6,069 nucleotides of DNA from Methanobacteriota archaeon. Its GTDB lineage: Archaea > Thermoplasmatota > Poseidoniia > Poseidoniales > Poseidoniaceae. Location of the stretch: contig PAEE01000031.1 of assembly GCA_002701145.1 (NCBI GenBank), positions 54,276-60,344 of the forward strand, in the 5' to 3' direction. The position numbers and the translations under genes were made by a program. The notes below the pieces were generated by a model, which was not told the origin of the DNA, did not search any database, and saw nothing but the letters and a program-made list of their open reading frames with translations. Of the stretch, positions 1 through 5,271 are shown piece after piece (within the stretch, counting starts at the first letter, position 1; each line of letters opens with the position of its first letter).

Positions 1-1404
1 AGAACACATGCAGAAGGCGACTCGTATTACGATTATCCAATCCCTGGAGTCAGTTATTCCCCTGGAGAAGGACTAGAAGCACTTCTCAGGTTATCTGTGG
101 ATGTTTTGTCTACTACTGAAGAGCCTAGTGCTGGAATGGATTGGATGGAGTTTGACATCAATATCACAAAACTTCTCCCAGACAATGTTCATCGTGAATC
201 TATTGCAGTCTATCAGTTAAATGGTTTTGACCAGCTAGATTGGGATACGCTAGACGGAGAAAATAGTTTCCAATTGATTGACAATAACACACTTAGGGTA
301 CACATCATTGAGAACATGGATTTACTAATTATTGGAGAATTACCACCTCCAGAGATTAACTCAGGAGAACTGATTTTGACCAAGTTGCCAGATGGAAAAA
401 TGCAAATTGATTGGGAACCAACTGGGGATTTGACCAATCCTTATTTCGGAGGATGGCACATCTATCGAGTTATTAGTCCAATAACAGCATCAGCATATTT
501 CCCTGACCCTAACGATATCTCTAGTGAATTCGTTTGGAGAGGATTGATGCAAGGCTCTCTTTCCGCATCCCTAGACGGCACAACCAATACTTGGGTTGAT
601 GAGCGTGAATTGGAGACTGGAATTTGCGCATCTTATGCAATAATTCCAATCGATAGAGCCGCTAATGCGAATTATTTGCAAGCTGAAGTTTCAACGATTG
701 AGGGAAGCCCGGGATTAACTTGTGGAGATGCGATTGACCCTAACTCTGAGGTTTCAGGAATGAGTGCGCAAGTTGTTTACAACAATGATACTTCATGCTA
801 CAATATGTACAATGATTGGAATCGCTGCTATGAATTGACTTTGTCATGGACTTGGCCAGATCATGAACCAGATGGTAACATCTCGTGGAACATTTACAGA
901 ATTGAGCAAAAGCCTAACGACATAGATTTGAGATACATCGATCCAATAGCGACAGGATTGGTAAACGTGCCAGGTGAAACCGGCACATTCACAGAAAACG
1001 GAACAGATTTCGATGGAATAATGCCGTACAGAACATATTACTACATTTTGACACCACTTGACACAGTAGGTAATGAGTACACATTCATTGACTATCCTTC
1101 AAACAACGTGGAGAGGATATACATTGAGGACCAATACTGGAGTTACAACGAATATCGTGTACCTGAGCCACCAGAACCGCCAGAGCCACCGTATGGGGTT
1201 GAATGGTTTGGAGAGTTAGAAGAGTATATCGAAATAGAAAATTTCCAAATTGCAGGAATGGTAATGCTTCTCACGATAATTATCAACTTTATCGGACTAC
1301 CACTAATTCTCAAGAAGAGAAAGAGAATGAAAAGAGTCCTTGCCAAAAGAGCCGCTAATCAACCAGTAAACATGGATGATGATTTCGAAGATTTCTTCAA
1401 TTAA
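1..1404 (+). CDS. Large secreted surface protein with Fn3-like domains and C-terminal membrane anchor (5' partial)
   Basis: The reading frame is open from base 1, so the start lies outside the window; the GTG at 97 is only an internal codon. The visible part is 467 residues. Residues 1-115 look like the end of a beta-rich domain. Two Fn3-like beta-sandwich units follow, about residues 121-236 and 255-375. Both carry the W-x-IYR strand (WHIYR, WNIYR), and the second ends with YYYILTPLDTVGNE, typical of Fn3-like repeats. Four cysteines (C209, C241, C266, C276) could form extracellular disulfides. A PEPPEPPEPP linker (388-397) precedes a transmembrane helix at about 416-437, a very basic stretch (KKRKRMKR) and an acidic end (DDDFEDFFN). 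This predicts a large extracellular part with a short cytoplasmic tail. The specific function is unknown; adhesion, surface-layer association or substrate binding are possible. The next gene begins 19 bases downstream and is probably co-transcribed. Confidence 0.85.
   Translation, partial: RTHAEGDSYYDYPIPGVSYSPGEGLEALLRLSVDVLSTTEEPSAGMDWMEFDINITKLLPDNVHRESIAVYQLNGFDQLDWDTLDGENSFQLIDNNTLRVHIIENMDLLIIGELPPPEINSGELILTKLPDGKMQIDWEPTGDLTNPYFGGWHIYRVISPITASAYFPDPNDISSEFVWRGLMQGSLSASLDGTTNTWVDERELETGICASYAIIPIDRAANANYLQAEVSTIEGSPGLTCGDAIDPNSEVSGMSAQVVYNNDTSCYNMYNDWNRCYELTLSWTWPDHEPDGNISWNIYRIEQKPNDIDLRYIDPIATGLVNVPGETGTFTENGTDFDGIMPYRTYYYILTPLDTVGNEYTFIDYPSNNVERIYIEDQYWSYNEYRVPEPPEPPEPPYGVEWFGELEEYIEIENFQIAGMVMLLTIIINFIGLPLILKKRKRMKRVLAKRAANQPVNMDDDFEDFFN
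1162..1191 (+). repeat. Tandem 9-bp repeat encoding (EPP)3 linker
   Basis: After a CCT Pro codon, three imperfect copies of a 9-base GAR-CCN-CCN unit encode EPP-EPP-EPP in the surface protein, just before its membrane anchor. Copies differ only at third codon positions. The segment probably forms a stiff, extended, negatively charged spacer that lifts the Fn3-like domains off the membrane. Copy number in such repeats can vary between strains. Confidence 0.7.
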
Positions 1405-1412
1405 TCATTGCA

Positions 1413-1417
1413 GAGGT
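1413..1417 (+). promoter_or_regulatory. Shine-Dalgarno site for the zinc-ribbon gene
   Basis: GAGGT lies 6 bases before the ATG at 1424. It matches the core of the SD complementary to the archaeal 16S 3' end. It favours 1424 as the start over the upstream in-frame ATGs at 1376 and 1379, which lie inside the preceding gene and would add residues unlike any zinc-ribbon N-terminus. Confidence 0.7.
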
Positions 1418-1423
1418 CTGTTA

Positions 1424-1696
1424 ATGGTTGAAATCCTATGCCCTCATTGTGAGGGGGAAATCGAATTAGATGACGACGCAAGTGGTACCTACATTTGCCC
1501 ACACTGTGATAGTGAGTTTGAATGGGGTTTTGATGATTTTCACATCCCTAAATCCAAGAGTGAAAAGCCATGGTTCATAATTGCGGGTATTTTACGAATT
1601 TTCTATAAGATTCAGGGACTTATGTTTTGGATAGCAGCCATTCCTGTAATCCTATTTTTGGTAGTAATTGTGTTCGTATGCATTTTTTCCGACTAA
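1424..1696 (+). CDS. Small zinc-ribbon membrane protein
   Basis: This is a 90-residue protein starting at the ATG preceded by GAGGT. Two CPHC knuckles (C6/C9 and C25/C28) separated by 15 residues form a compact zinc ribbon of the kind found at the N-terminus of many small prokaryotic proteins. An acidic stretch follows (WGFDDF), then a Ser/Lys linker. One clear membrane helix covers about residues 66-88, and a shorter hydrophobic or amphipathic segment lies at 50-61. The protein ends two residues after the helix. The zinc ribbon probably faces the cytoplasm, since the positive charges sit between it and the helix. It is 19 bases downstream of the surface-protein gene on the same strand, so an operon is likely. 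No function can be assigned; a role in assembly or quality control of the neighbouring membrane protein is only a guess. Confidence 0.8.
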   Translation: MVEILCPHCEGEIELDDDASGTYICPHCDSEFEWGFDDFHIPKSKSEKPWFIIAGILRIFYKIQGLMFWIAAIPVILFLVVIVFVCIFSD

Positions 1697-1712
1697 TTTG
1701 ATTTGATAGAGT

Positions 1713-1731
1713 TACTATTGAAGAAATAGTA
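1713..1731 (+). terminator. AT-rich hairpin downstream of the zinc-ribbon gene
   Basis: TACTATT and AATAGTA form a perfect 7-bp inverted repeat around a 5-base loop (GAAGA). An outer U-G wobble pair is possible at 1712/1732. It sits 17 bases after the zinc-ribbon stop codon and about 83 bases before the tRNA gene. It has no T-run after it, although a T6 run lies inside the end of the gene at 1683-1688. It could shape the 3' end of the upstream transcript, but archaeal termination does not need hairpins, so the role is uncertain. Confidence 0.35.
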
Positions 1732-1781
1732 GGAATTAACGATTGAATAGAACCTAAAGAAACTGATTGCCTAACCGTCTG

Positions 1782-1789
1782 CTTTATCT
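1782..1789 (+). promoter_or_regulatory. TATA box for tRNA-Ser
   Basis: CTTTATCT is centred about 28 bases before the first base of the mature tRNA, the spacing expected for an archaeal TATA box with transcription starting at or a few bases before the tRNA. The surrounding bases AACCG upstream could serve as a weak BRE. No other TATA-like element lies at this distance. Confidence 0.5.
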
Positions 1790-1814
1790 GAAATAGTCAA
1801 GTGGGCCGACTACT

Positions 1815-1900
1815 GCGACGATCGCATAGCCTGGCCATTGCGTCGGATTGCTAATCCGATGGGTGTACCCGCGGGGGTTCGAATCCCCCTCGTCGCGCCA
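1815..1900 (+). tRNA. tRNA-Ser (anticodon GCT)
   Basis: A complete type II cloverleaf is visible. The acceptor GCGACGA (1815-1821) pairs over all 7 positions with TCGTCGC (1890-1896). The D-arm is at 1824-1841. The anticodon stem TCGGA/TCCGA encloses loop TTGCTAA, with anticodon GCT at 1850-1852, which reads AGC and AGT. A long variable arm with GGG/CCC pairing (1861-1870), the hallmark of tRNA-Ser and tRNA-Leu, follows. The T-arm is GGGGG/CCCCC around TTCGAAT. The discriminator is G73 (1897), usual for serine, and CCA is encoded at 1898-1900. There is no intron. The gene ends 10 bases from the stop codon of the convergent ctaB. Confidence 0.97.
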
Positions 1901-1910
1901 ATTTTAGACG

Positions 1911-2993
1911 TCATTCTGCATTCAGAACCGTTCTTTTTGACTGTACAGAATTTTTCCACTTAATCATTAAATGGTTTACAACAGGTACTATCAAGAAAAA
2001 CCCGAATGTCCAGTACCATATCTGGGAAATTGGGACCGCGACGATATATACGAAACCGATAAACATCCAAGCCAAATATCCTAAAGAACGCATAAAAGAT
2101 GCAAATGCTGAAGGTAATCTTCCATCCGAATCTAATTCTTCATCTATGTCAATATTCCATACCGATATAGCGTACCACAGGGTAATCACTCCTGAAAGGA
2201 GTAACCAAGCTGGGGGAAGTCCATATTCTGGCCAAAAGAATGGTACTGAGCCGATTGCAAATAGCATTACGCAATAGACCTTGGATTCGAATAATGTTCT
2301 TTCAGGGCCCTTTATGTCCGGCATCATTGGCACTCCTACTTTCTTGTATTCCCCACTTCGGTAAAGTGCGAGAGCCCAAAAATGCGGTGGAGTCCAGAAG
2401 AAAATTAGAGCAAAAAGCATCCAAGGAATTGGTGAACCCAAATCAAACGGATTGAGATTATCTGGAATTGATTGGGCGGAAGCAACAACCCAACCAATAA
2501 GCGGAGGAGTTGAACCAGCCACACCACCAATTACAATATTCTGAGGAGTACGTCTTTTTAGCCACATTGTGTAAATTAATACATAGAATAAAACTGAGAA
2601 CATTGTCCAAAATACAGCCTTCCAGTGGATTGGATAGAATATAGCACAACCGATTAGTGAGATTGTTATTCCAAATATCAATGCGTGCCTAGGAGTGATG
2701 TATCCTTCAGGTATTGGTCTAGTACGGGTTCTAGACATCCCAACATCAATATCTCGGTCATAAACCATGTTAATTGCATTAGAACCGCCCGCTGCTAGTG
2801 TTCCTCCTAGAATTGTAATCGAAATTGCAAGAAGAGTATCCATCCATGTTCGCTCGCCGGTCAAGGCTCCACTTCTCACCATCAAATCATGAGCCATTAT
2901 TGCACAGACGGCTGTAATCTGTAGAAGGATTACTACTCGCAATTTCATCAATTGGAAATAAATCGTCAGAAGACTAGGTTTTGAATCACTCAT
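1911..2993 (-). CDS. ctaB: Protoheme IX farnesyltransferase (heme O synthase)
   Basis: This UbiA-superfamily membrane prenyltransferase transfers a farnesyl group from farnesyl diphosphate to the vinyl group of protoheme, giving heme O, the substrate of CtaA. I place the start at the ATG at 2993 (360 residues). It has an SD (AGGTGAT) just upstream and gives an 8-base overlap with ctaA; a GTG at 3011 would add only MMQVMK. The first Asp-rich motif N75-xxx-D79-xxx-D83 is intact and followed by RTRTRP, as in the COX10/CyoE family. The second region reads GEYKKVGVPMMP, where the usual Asp before Tyr is a Glu. TPPLIGW and FFWTPPHFWALAL are further family signatures. About nine membrane helices are expected. 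It is longer than the roughly 300 residues usual for bacterial CtaB, through loops and a basic C-terminal end. It lies downstream of ctaA in the same operon. Confidence 0.95.
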   Translation of the reverse strand: MSDSKPSLLTIYFQLMKLRVVILLQITAVCAIMAHDLMVRSGALTGERTWMDTLLAISITILGGTLAAGGSNAINMVYDRDIDVGMSRTRTRPIPEGYITPRHALIFGITISLIGCAIFYPIHWKAVFWTMFSVLFYVLIYTMWLKRRTPQNIVIGGVAGSTPPLIGWVVASAQSIPDNLNPFDLGSPIPWMLFALIFFWTPPHFWALALYRSGEYKKVGVPMMPDIKGPERTLFESKVYCVMLFAIGSVPFFWPEYGLPPAWLLLSGVITLWYAISVWNIDIDEELDSDGRLPSAFASFMRSLGYLAWMFIGFVYIVAVPISQIWYWTFGFFLIVPVVNHLMIKWKNSVQSKRTVLNAE

Positions 2994-4032
2994 CTTCATC
3001 ACCTGCATCACTTGATTGCAATAGGATCAATCCTATTGAGGCACACAAAAATCCGACCACACCGATCACCAGATGTAACAAAGATAACTTTTCAGGGAAA
3101 TCACCCATCTTAGCCCAAACGACGTACATGCCACCGATTAGCACATTCAATAACCAGAAACCAGTTGCTGCTTCTAAAAAGTTTGAATATGCTTTGTTGG
3201 CGCCTGTTTCTACTGTCTTCTCTCGTAGTCGCATACCACCTAATATCAATGCTATACCGACAACTCCCGCACCTAATCGGTGAACCATCTGAACAAGTAT
3301 ACCACTACTGTCCAAACTTGGTAAGAAATCACCTTGGCATTTCGGCCAGGCATCAGGGAATCCTACAGAACACCCTTGATTGCCATTGGGTGAAGATGAA
3401 ACCCACGCACCCATTATCAAGAGTAAAAATATCGACACTGTGAGGATTAGTAATCGATTATATTCAGATTTCTTGAAACTACTAGGCGAGGAAAAAGTGG
3501 CCCATTCCGCTCCCTCTTTTTTCCTCATGTTTACGTACTGCCATATCAAAATGAAAAGGAATGAAGAAGCTAACCCTAAGTGCAGTGCGACCGACCAGTC
3601 TGCATTATCGAACTTGACCGTGACTGCGCCCGCAATACCTTGGATTGTTAGTAAAATCCCTGTGAAAAATGAGACCTTTACAAGTCTGTCACCATAGATT
3701 TCTTTCTTTTTCCAAATGATTAGGAAATTTGCTAAAACCGGTATTGCCATCAAGCTGGCTAACAAGCGATGAATCCATTCTACAAATATCTCAAATGTAG
3801 TATATCTATGGTCTTCGCCTCGGCTATCATATTCCTCAGTTTCGTCATACCATTCGCCTTGGTCTTCAACAGATACATCGAATCCCCAGGTGCCAAAACA
3901 CTGAGGCCAGTCAGGACAAGACTCCCCTGCATCATAGATACGAATAGTTCCGCCAACGACAACAATCAGCATCGCCATTATAGCGACAGCCAAAGGCAAT
4001 GTCGATGGACGCCTGAACCATTCGGTTGCCAT
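2986..4032 (-). CDS. ctaA: Heme A synthase (COX15/CtaA family)
   Basis: This membrane enzyme oxidises the C8 methyl of heme O to a formyl group, giving heme A for aa3-type oxidases. It has 348 residues and is the full-length, two-half form with about eight membrane helices, not the half-size form known from some archaea. Each half carries a pair of candidate heme-ligand histidines: H88 and H151, then H251 and H320. The conserved Glu is E85 in EWIHR. The first half has VGGTIRIYDAGESCPDWPQC; the second has WVSSSPNGNQGCSVGFPDAWPKC. These place two cysteine pairs (C39/C45 and C221/C232) in the outer loops, like those of Bacillus CtaA. The first outer loop has an acidic insertion (about residues 52-74). 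The ATG at 4032 has no SD but a TATA-like element about 28 bases upstream, so it is probably leaderless. It overlaps ctaB by 8 bases and is divergent from the thioredoxin-fold gene. Confidence 0.95.
   Translation of the reverse strand: MATEWFRRPSTLPLAVAIMAMLIVVVGGTIRIYDAGESCPDWPQCFGTWGFDVSVEDQGEWYDETEEYDSRGEDHRYTTFEIFVEWIHRLLASLMAIPVLANFLIIWKKKEIYGDRLVKVSFFTGILLTIQGIAGAVTVKFDNADWSVALHLGLASSFLFILIWQYVNMRKKEGAEWATFSSPSSFKKSEYNRLLILTVSIFLLLIMGAWVSSSPNGNQGCSVGFPDAWPKCQGDFLPSLDSSGILVQMVHRLGAGVVGIALILGGMRLREKTVETGANKAYSNFLEAATGFWLLNVLIGGMYVVWAKMGDFPEKLSLLHLVIGVVGFLCASIGLILLQSSDAGDEDE
2998..3004 (-). promoter_or_regulatory. Shine-Dalgarno site deciding the ctaB start
   Basis: On the minus strand AGGTGAT lies four bases before the ATG at 2993, inside the last codons of ctaA. 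It matches the extended archaeal SD complementary to the 16S 3' end. It supports translation of ctaB from the internal ATG and coupling to ctaA through the ATGAGTGA overlap. Confidence 0.7.
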
Positions 4033-4039
4033 TAGTCCT

Positions 4040-4058
4040 AGGGGGCCGTAGGCTCCCT
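4040..4058. promoter_or_regulatory. Inverted repeat in the divergent promoter (candidate operator)
   Basis: AGGGGGCC and GGCTCCCT form 8-bp arms around a 3-base spacer (GTA), with one G-T mismatch. The repeat abuts the TATA-like element and lies between it and the ctaA start. If both genes are leaderless it is outside both transcripts, so it would act as DNA, for example as a binding site for a dimeric regulator, rather than as an RNA hairpin. It would cover the core promoter of ctaA and the BRE side of the thioredoxin-fold gene. No binding protein can be named. Confidence 0.35.
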
Positions 4059-4065
4059 TTTAACA
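4057..4065. promoter_or_regulatory. Single TATA-like element between divergent ctaA and thioredoxin-fold genes
   Basis: CTTTTAACA on the plus strand (TGTTAAAAG on the minus) has its AT core centred near 4060.5. That is about 26 bases before the plus-strand ATG at 4087 and about 28 before the minus-strand ATG at 4032. Both distances fit an archaeal TATA box with transcription starting at the start codon. Neither gene has an SD upstream, which agrees with leaderless mRNAs. It is the only AT-rich stretch in the 54-bp interval, so both directions may use the same element. Confidence 0.5.
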
Positions 4066-4086
4066 AACCGGACTTCGTGGGCCGTC

Positions 4087-4929
4087 ATGATGAGGAGAAC
4101 CATTCTAGCCGCCCTTTTCATAATCGTCATGATGTTGCCCGGGTATACTGGGGCTCATGGATTGGAAGGAGCGCACTCAGAGGGCTACATAGTAGATGTA
4201 ATCGTATTAGATTTAGAGTGTGAAGAAGACCAAACATGCGTCTCCCGTCCAAGCAACATAGTGGAATATTTTGGAGCAGACTGGTGTACAGAATGTCCAG
4301 AAGTGGAACAACAGTTGCAAGAAGATTCGAATAATTCAGCACTTATTTTGAGCCATAGATCTTCATCCAGTGATGATTATTGGCTGCAAGAATCAAGAGA
4401 TAGGTTCCTCGATGTTTACGGTCTATGGGGCTATCCTACCTTAGCAATTGATGGACACTACATTCTCGCAGGCCCCACGCAATCACGGGAACTTGGCTCA
4501 TTATTATCTGACTCGATTTCAAACTACAGCGGAATTTCTAATGTCAGCCTAGAAAACAACTCATTGTATGTTGAAGGTGAATTCAATGGAAGTATTATCG
4601 ATGTTTGGACTGTAAACTCAACTACAAACCTAACCAATATGGCAGTCAGCCATACTAATTTGTCTGAAACCAATATTGTCAACATCGATGGAGAAAAATT
4701 AGTTATCGTTGTATCACACCCTGGATTTATTGCTCTTGTATCGGGTTCTTCCATGCCTGCTAACGATTATGTCCCAGATGGAGGGCTAGATGGAATAGAT
4801 GAAGATAGGCGTTCAGTAAAAGGTTCTACAGTCATTATAATCACAATCTTGTTGATGATGATTACACTACCTGCAACATTCCAATTGATACAATTAATTC
4901 GTGCACCAGAGCATAAAGAAGAAGAATAA
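4087..4929 (+). CDS. Secreted, membrane-anchored thioredoxin-fold protein
   Basis: The protein has 280 residues. It begins with a signal peptide (MMRR, then a hydrophobic core to about residue 17, likely cut near AHG at 23-25). A thioredoxin-like domain covers about 34-145, with the active site WCTEC (C67 and C70) and a cis-proline loop GYPT (P117). A second cysteine pair (C45/C51) precedes it. A beta-rich region, about 146-240, holds seven N-x-S/T sequons. A membrane helix (about 248-271) and a short charged cytoplasmic tail end the protein. The redox site therefore faces outside. The family link is to extracytoplasmic thiol-disulfide proteins; oxidase, reductase or cytochrome-assembly roles cannot be told apart. 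Its divergence from ctaA suggests a part in heme A or oxidase maturation. Starts at 4087 and 4090 are equally possible; there is no SD. Confidence 0.85.
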   Translation: MMRRTILAALFIIVMMLPGYTGAHGLEGAHSEGYIVDVIVLDLECEEDQTCVSRPSNIVEYFGADWCTECPEVEQQLQEDSNNSALILSHRSSSSDDYWLQESRDRFLDVYGLWGYPTLAIDGHYILAGPTQSRELGSLLSDSISNYSGISNVSLENNSLYVEGEFNGSIIDVWTVNSTTNLTNMAVSHTNLSETNIVNIDGEKLVIVVSHPGFIALVSGSSMPANDYVPDGGLDGIDEDRRSVKGSTVIIITILLMMITLPATFQLIQLIRAPEHKEEE

Positions 4930-4937
4930 AATTATTT
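4926..4937 (+). promoter_or_regulatory. AT-rich stretch after the thioredoxin-fold gene; possible rpoK promoter or terminator
   Basis: The stop codon is embedded in ATAAAATTATTT. As a TATA box it would start transcription near 4960, giving rpoK a leader of about 50 bases with an SD. It could equally help end the upstream transcript. A second weaker candidate, TTCAATAA at 4953-4960, would start near 4983. The sequence alone does not decide between a separate promoter and read-through from the upstream gene. Confidence 0.25.
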
Positions 4938-4997
4938 CTTCATGGCGCAGGGTTCAATAACAGGGCGCTGGTCGCAAAACTCGCACGTACTGTGCAT

Positions 4998-5002
4998 GAG
5001 GT
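4998..5002 (+). promoter_or_regulatory. Shine-Dalgarno site deciding the rpoK start
   Basis: GAGGT ends 7 bases before the ATG at 5010. It favours this ATG over the in-frame GTG at 4992, which would place the SD inside the coding region and add only six residues that do not belong to the conserved family. Confidence 0.65.
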
Positions 5003-5009
5003 ATCCAGA

Positions 5010-5261
5010 ATGGTAAAACCAATCCGCCCACATACCCGCTTTGAACGCGCTAGAATCATTGGCGCACGTGCTCTCCAAATTGGAATGGGCGCACCTCTAA
5101 ACGCTCCTGAAGACGTTCTACGTGAAGCGTTTAAGGAAGAATTAATTTCCCTGTATGGACTAGAAGAAGCATCGGTTCGCTTCGTTCTAGACCCTCTAAA
5201 GATTGCAATGTATGAATACGATAACGAACTCATTCCAATCGACACTGACCCTCACGAGTGA
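5010..5261 (+). CDS. rpoK: DNA-directed RNA polymerase subunit K (Rpo6 / RPB6 homologue)
   Basis: This is the archaeal counterpart of eukaryotic RPB6 and bacterial omega, a small subunit that supports assembly and stability of the largest polymerase subunit. With the ATG at 5010 it has 83 residues. The family core [21 protein letters not shown] (residues 9-29) is unmistakable, and [17 protein letters not shown] (61-77) matches the C-terminal helix and strand. Two things are odd. About 30 residues rich in charged and hydrophobic helix formers (31-60) separate the two blocks, where minimal archaeal RpoK proteins have only a short loop. The end reads IDTDPHE, in place of the basic IRR-type residues usual after IPI. 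It follows the thioredoxin-fold gene by 80 bases on the same strand and is convergent with the TDO gene, 10 bases away. Confidence 0.9.
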   Translation: MVKPIRPHTRFERARIIGARALQIGMGAPLNAPEDVLREAFKEELISLYGLEEASVRFVLDPLKIAMYEYDNELIPIDTDPHE

Positions 5262-5267
5262 GTTCAG
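5245..5267. terminator. Inverted repeat at the rpoK/TDO convergent junction
   Basis: CTCAC-GA-GTGAG (5251-5262) overlaps the rpoK stop codon. It is flanked by outer arms CTGA (5245-5248) and TCAG (5264-5267), separated from the inner stem by a small 2x1 internal loop. The AT-rich ATTAATTA follows at 5271-5278. The position between two convergent genes suits a shared transcription end, but there is no T-run and the inner loop is tight, so this is tentative. Confidence 0.3.
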
Positions 5268-5271
5268 CGAA

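Noticed and set aside
97..99. GTG as start of the first gene
   Set aside because: The frame is open upstream to base 1 with protein-like sequence and there is no SD or signal peptide after 97, so the gene starts outside the window.
1890..1900. tRNA 3' end as an attachment site for an integrated element
   Set aside because: There is no integrase, no second copy of the tRNA 3' end in the window, and the adjacent genes are ordinary chromosomal ones.
2981..3697. Several plus-strand open frames of 92-105 codons opposite ctaA
   Set aside because: They lie fully within ctaA, overlap one another, have no SD and show no family motif.
3769..4035. Plus-strand frame of 88 codons opposite the ctaA N-terminus
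   Set aside because: The composition reflects the antisense of conserved CtaA codons and it would cover the ctaA start; there is no independent support.
4079..4085. GGGCCGT direct repeat at 4043-4049 and 4079-4085
   Set aside because: Seven bases in a GC-rich interval is too short to treat as a repeat pair; the first copy is already part of the inverted repeat described.
4983..4995. GCAC/GTGC inverted repeat before rpoK
   Set aside because: Only four base pairs around a 5-base loop; expected by chance in this much sequence.
4940..5245. Open frame of 101 codons on the minus strand opposite rpoK
   Set aside because: The plus-strand frame has the unmistakable RpoK core and an SD; the minus frame has no recognisable motif and is a shadow.
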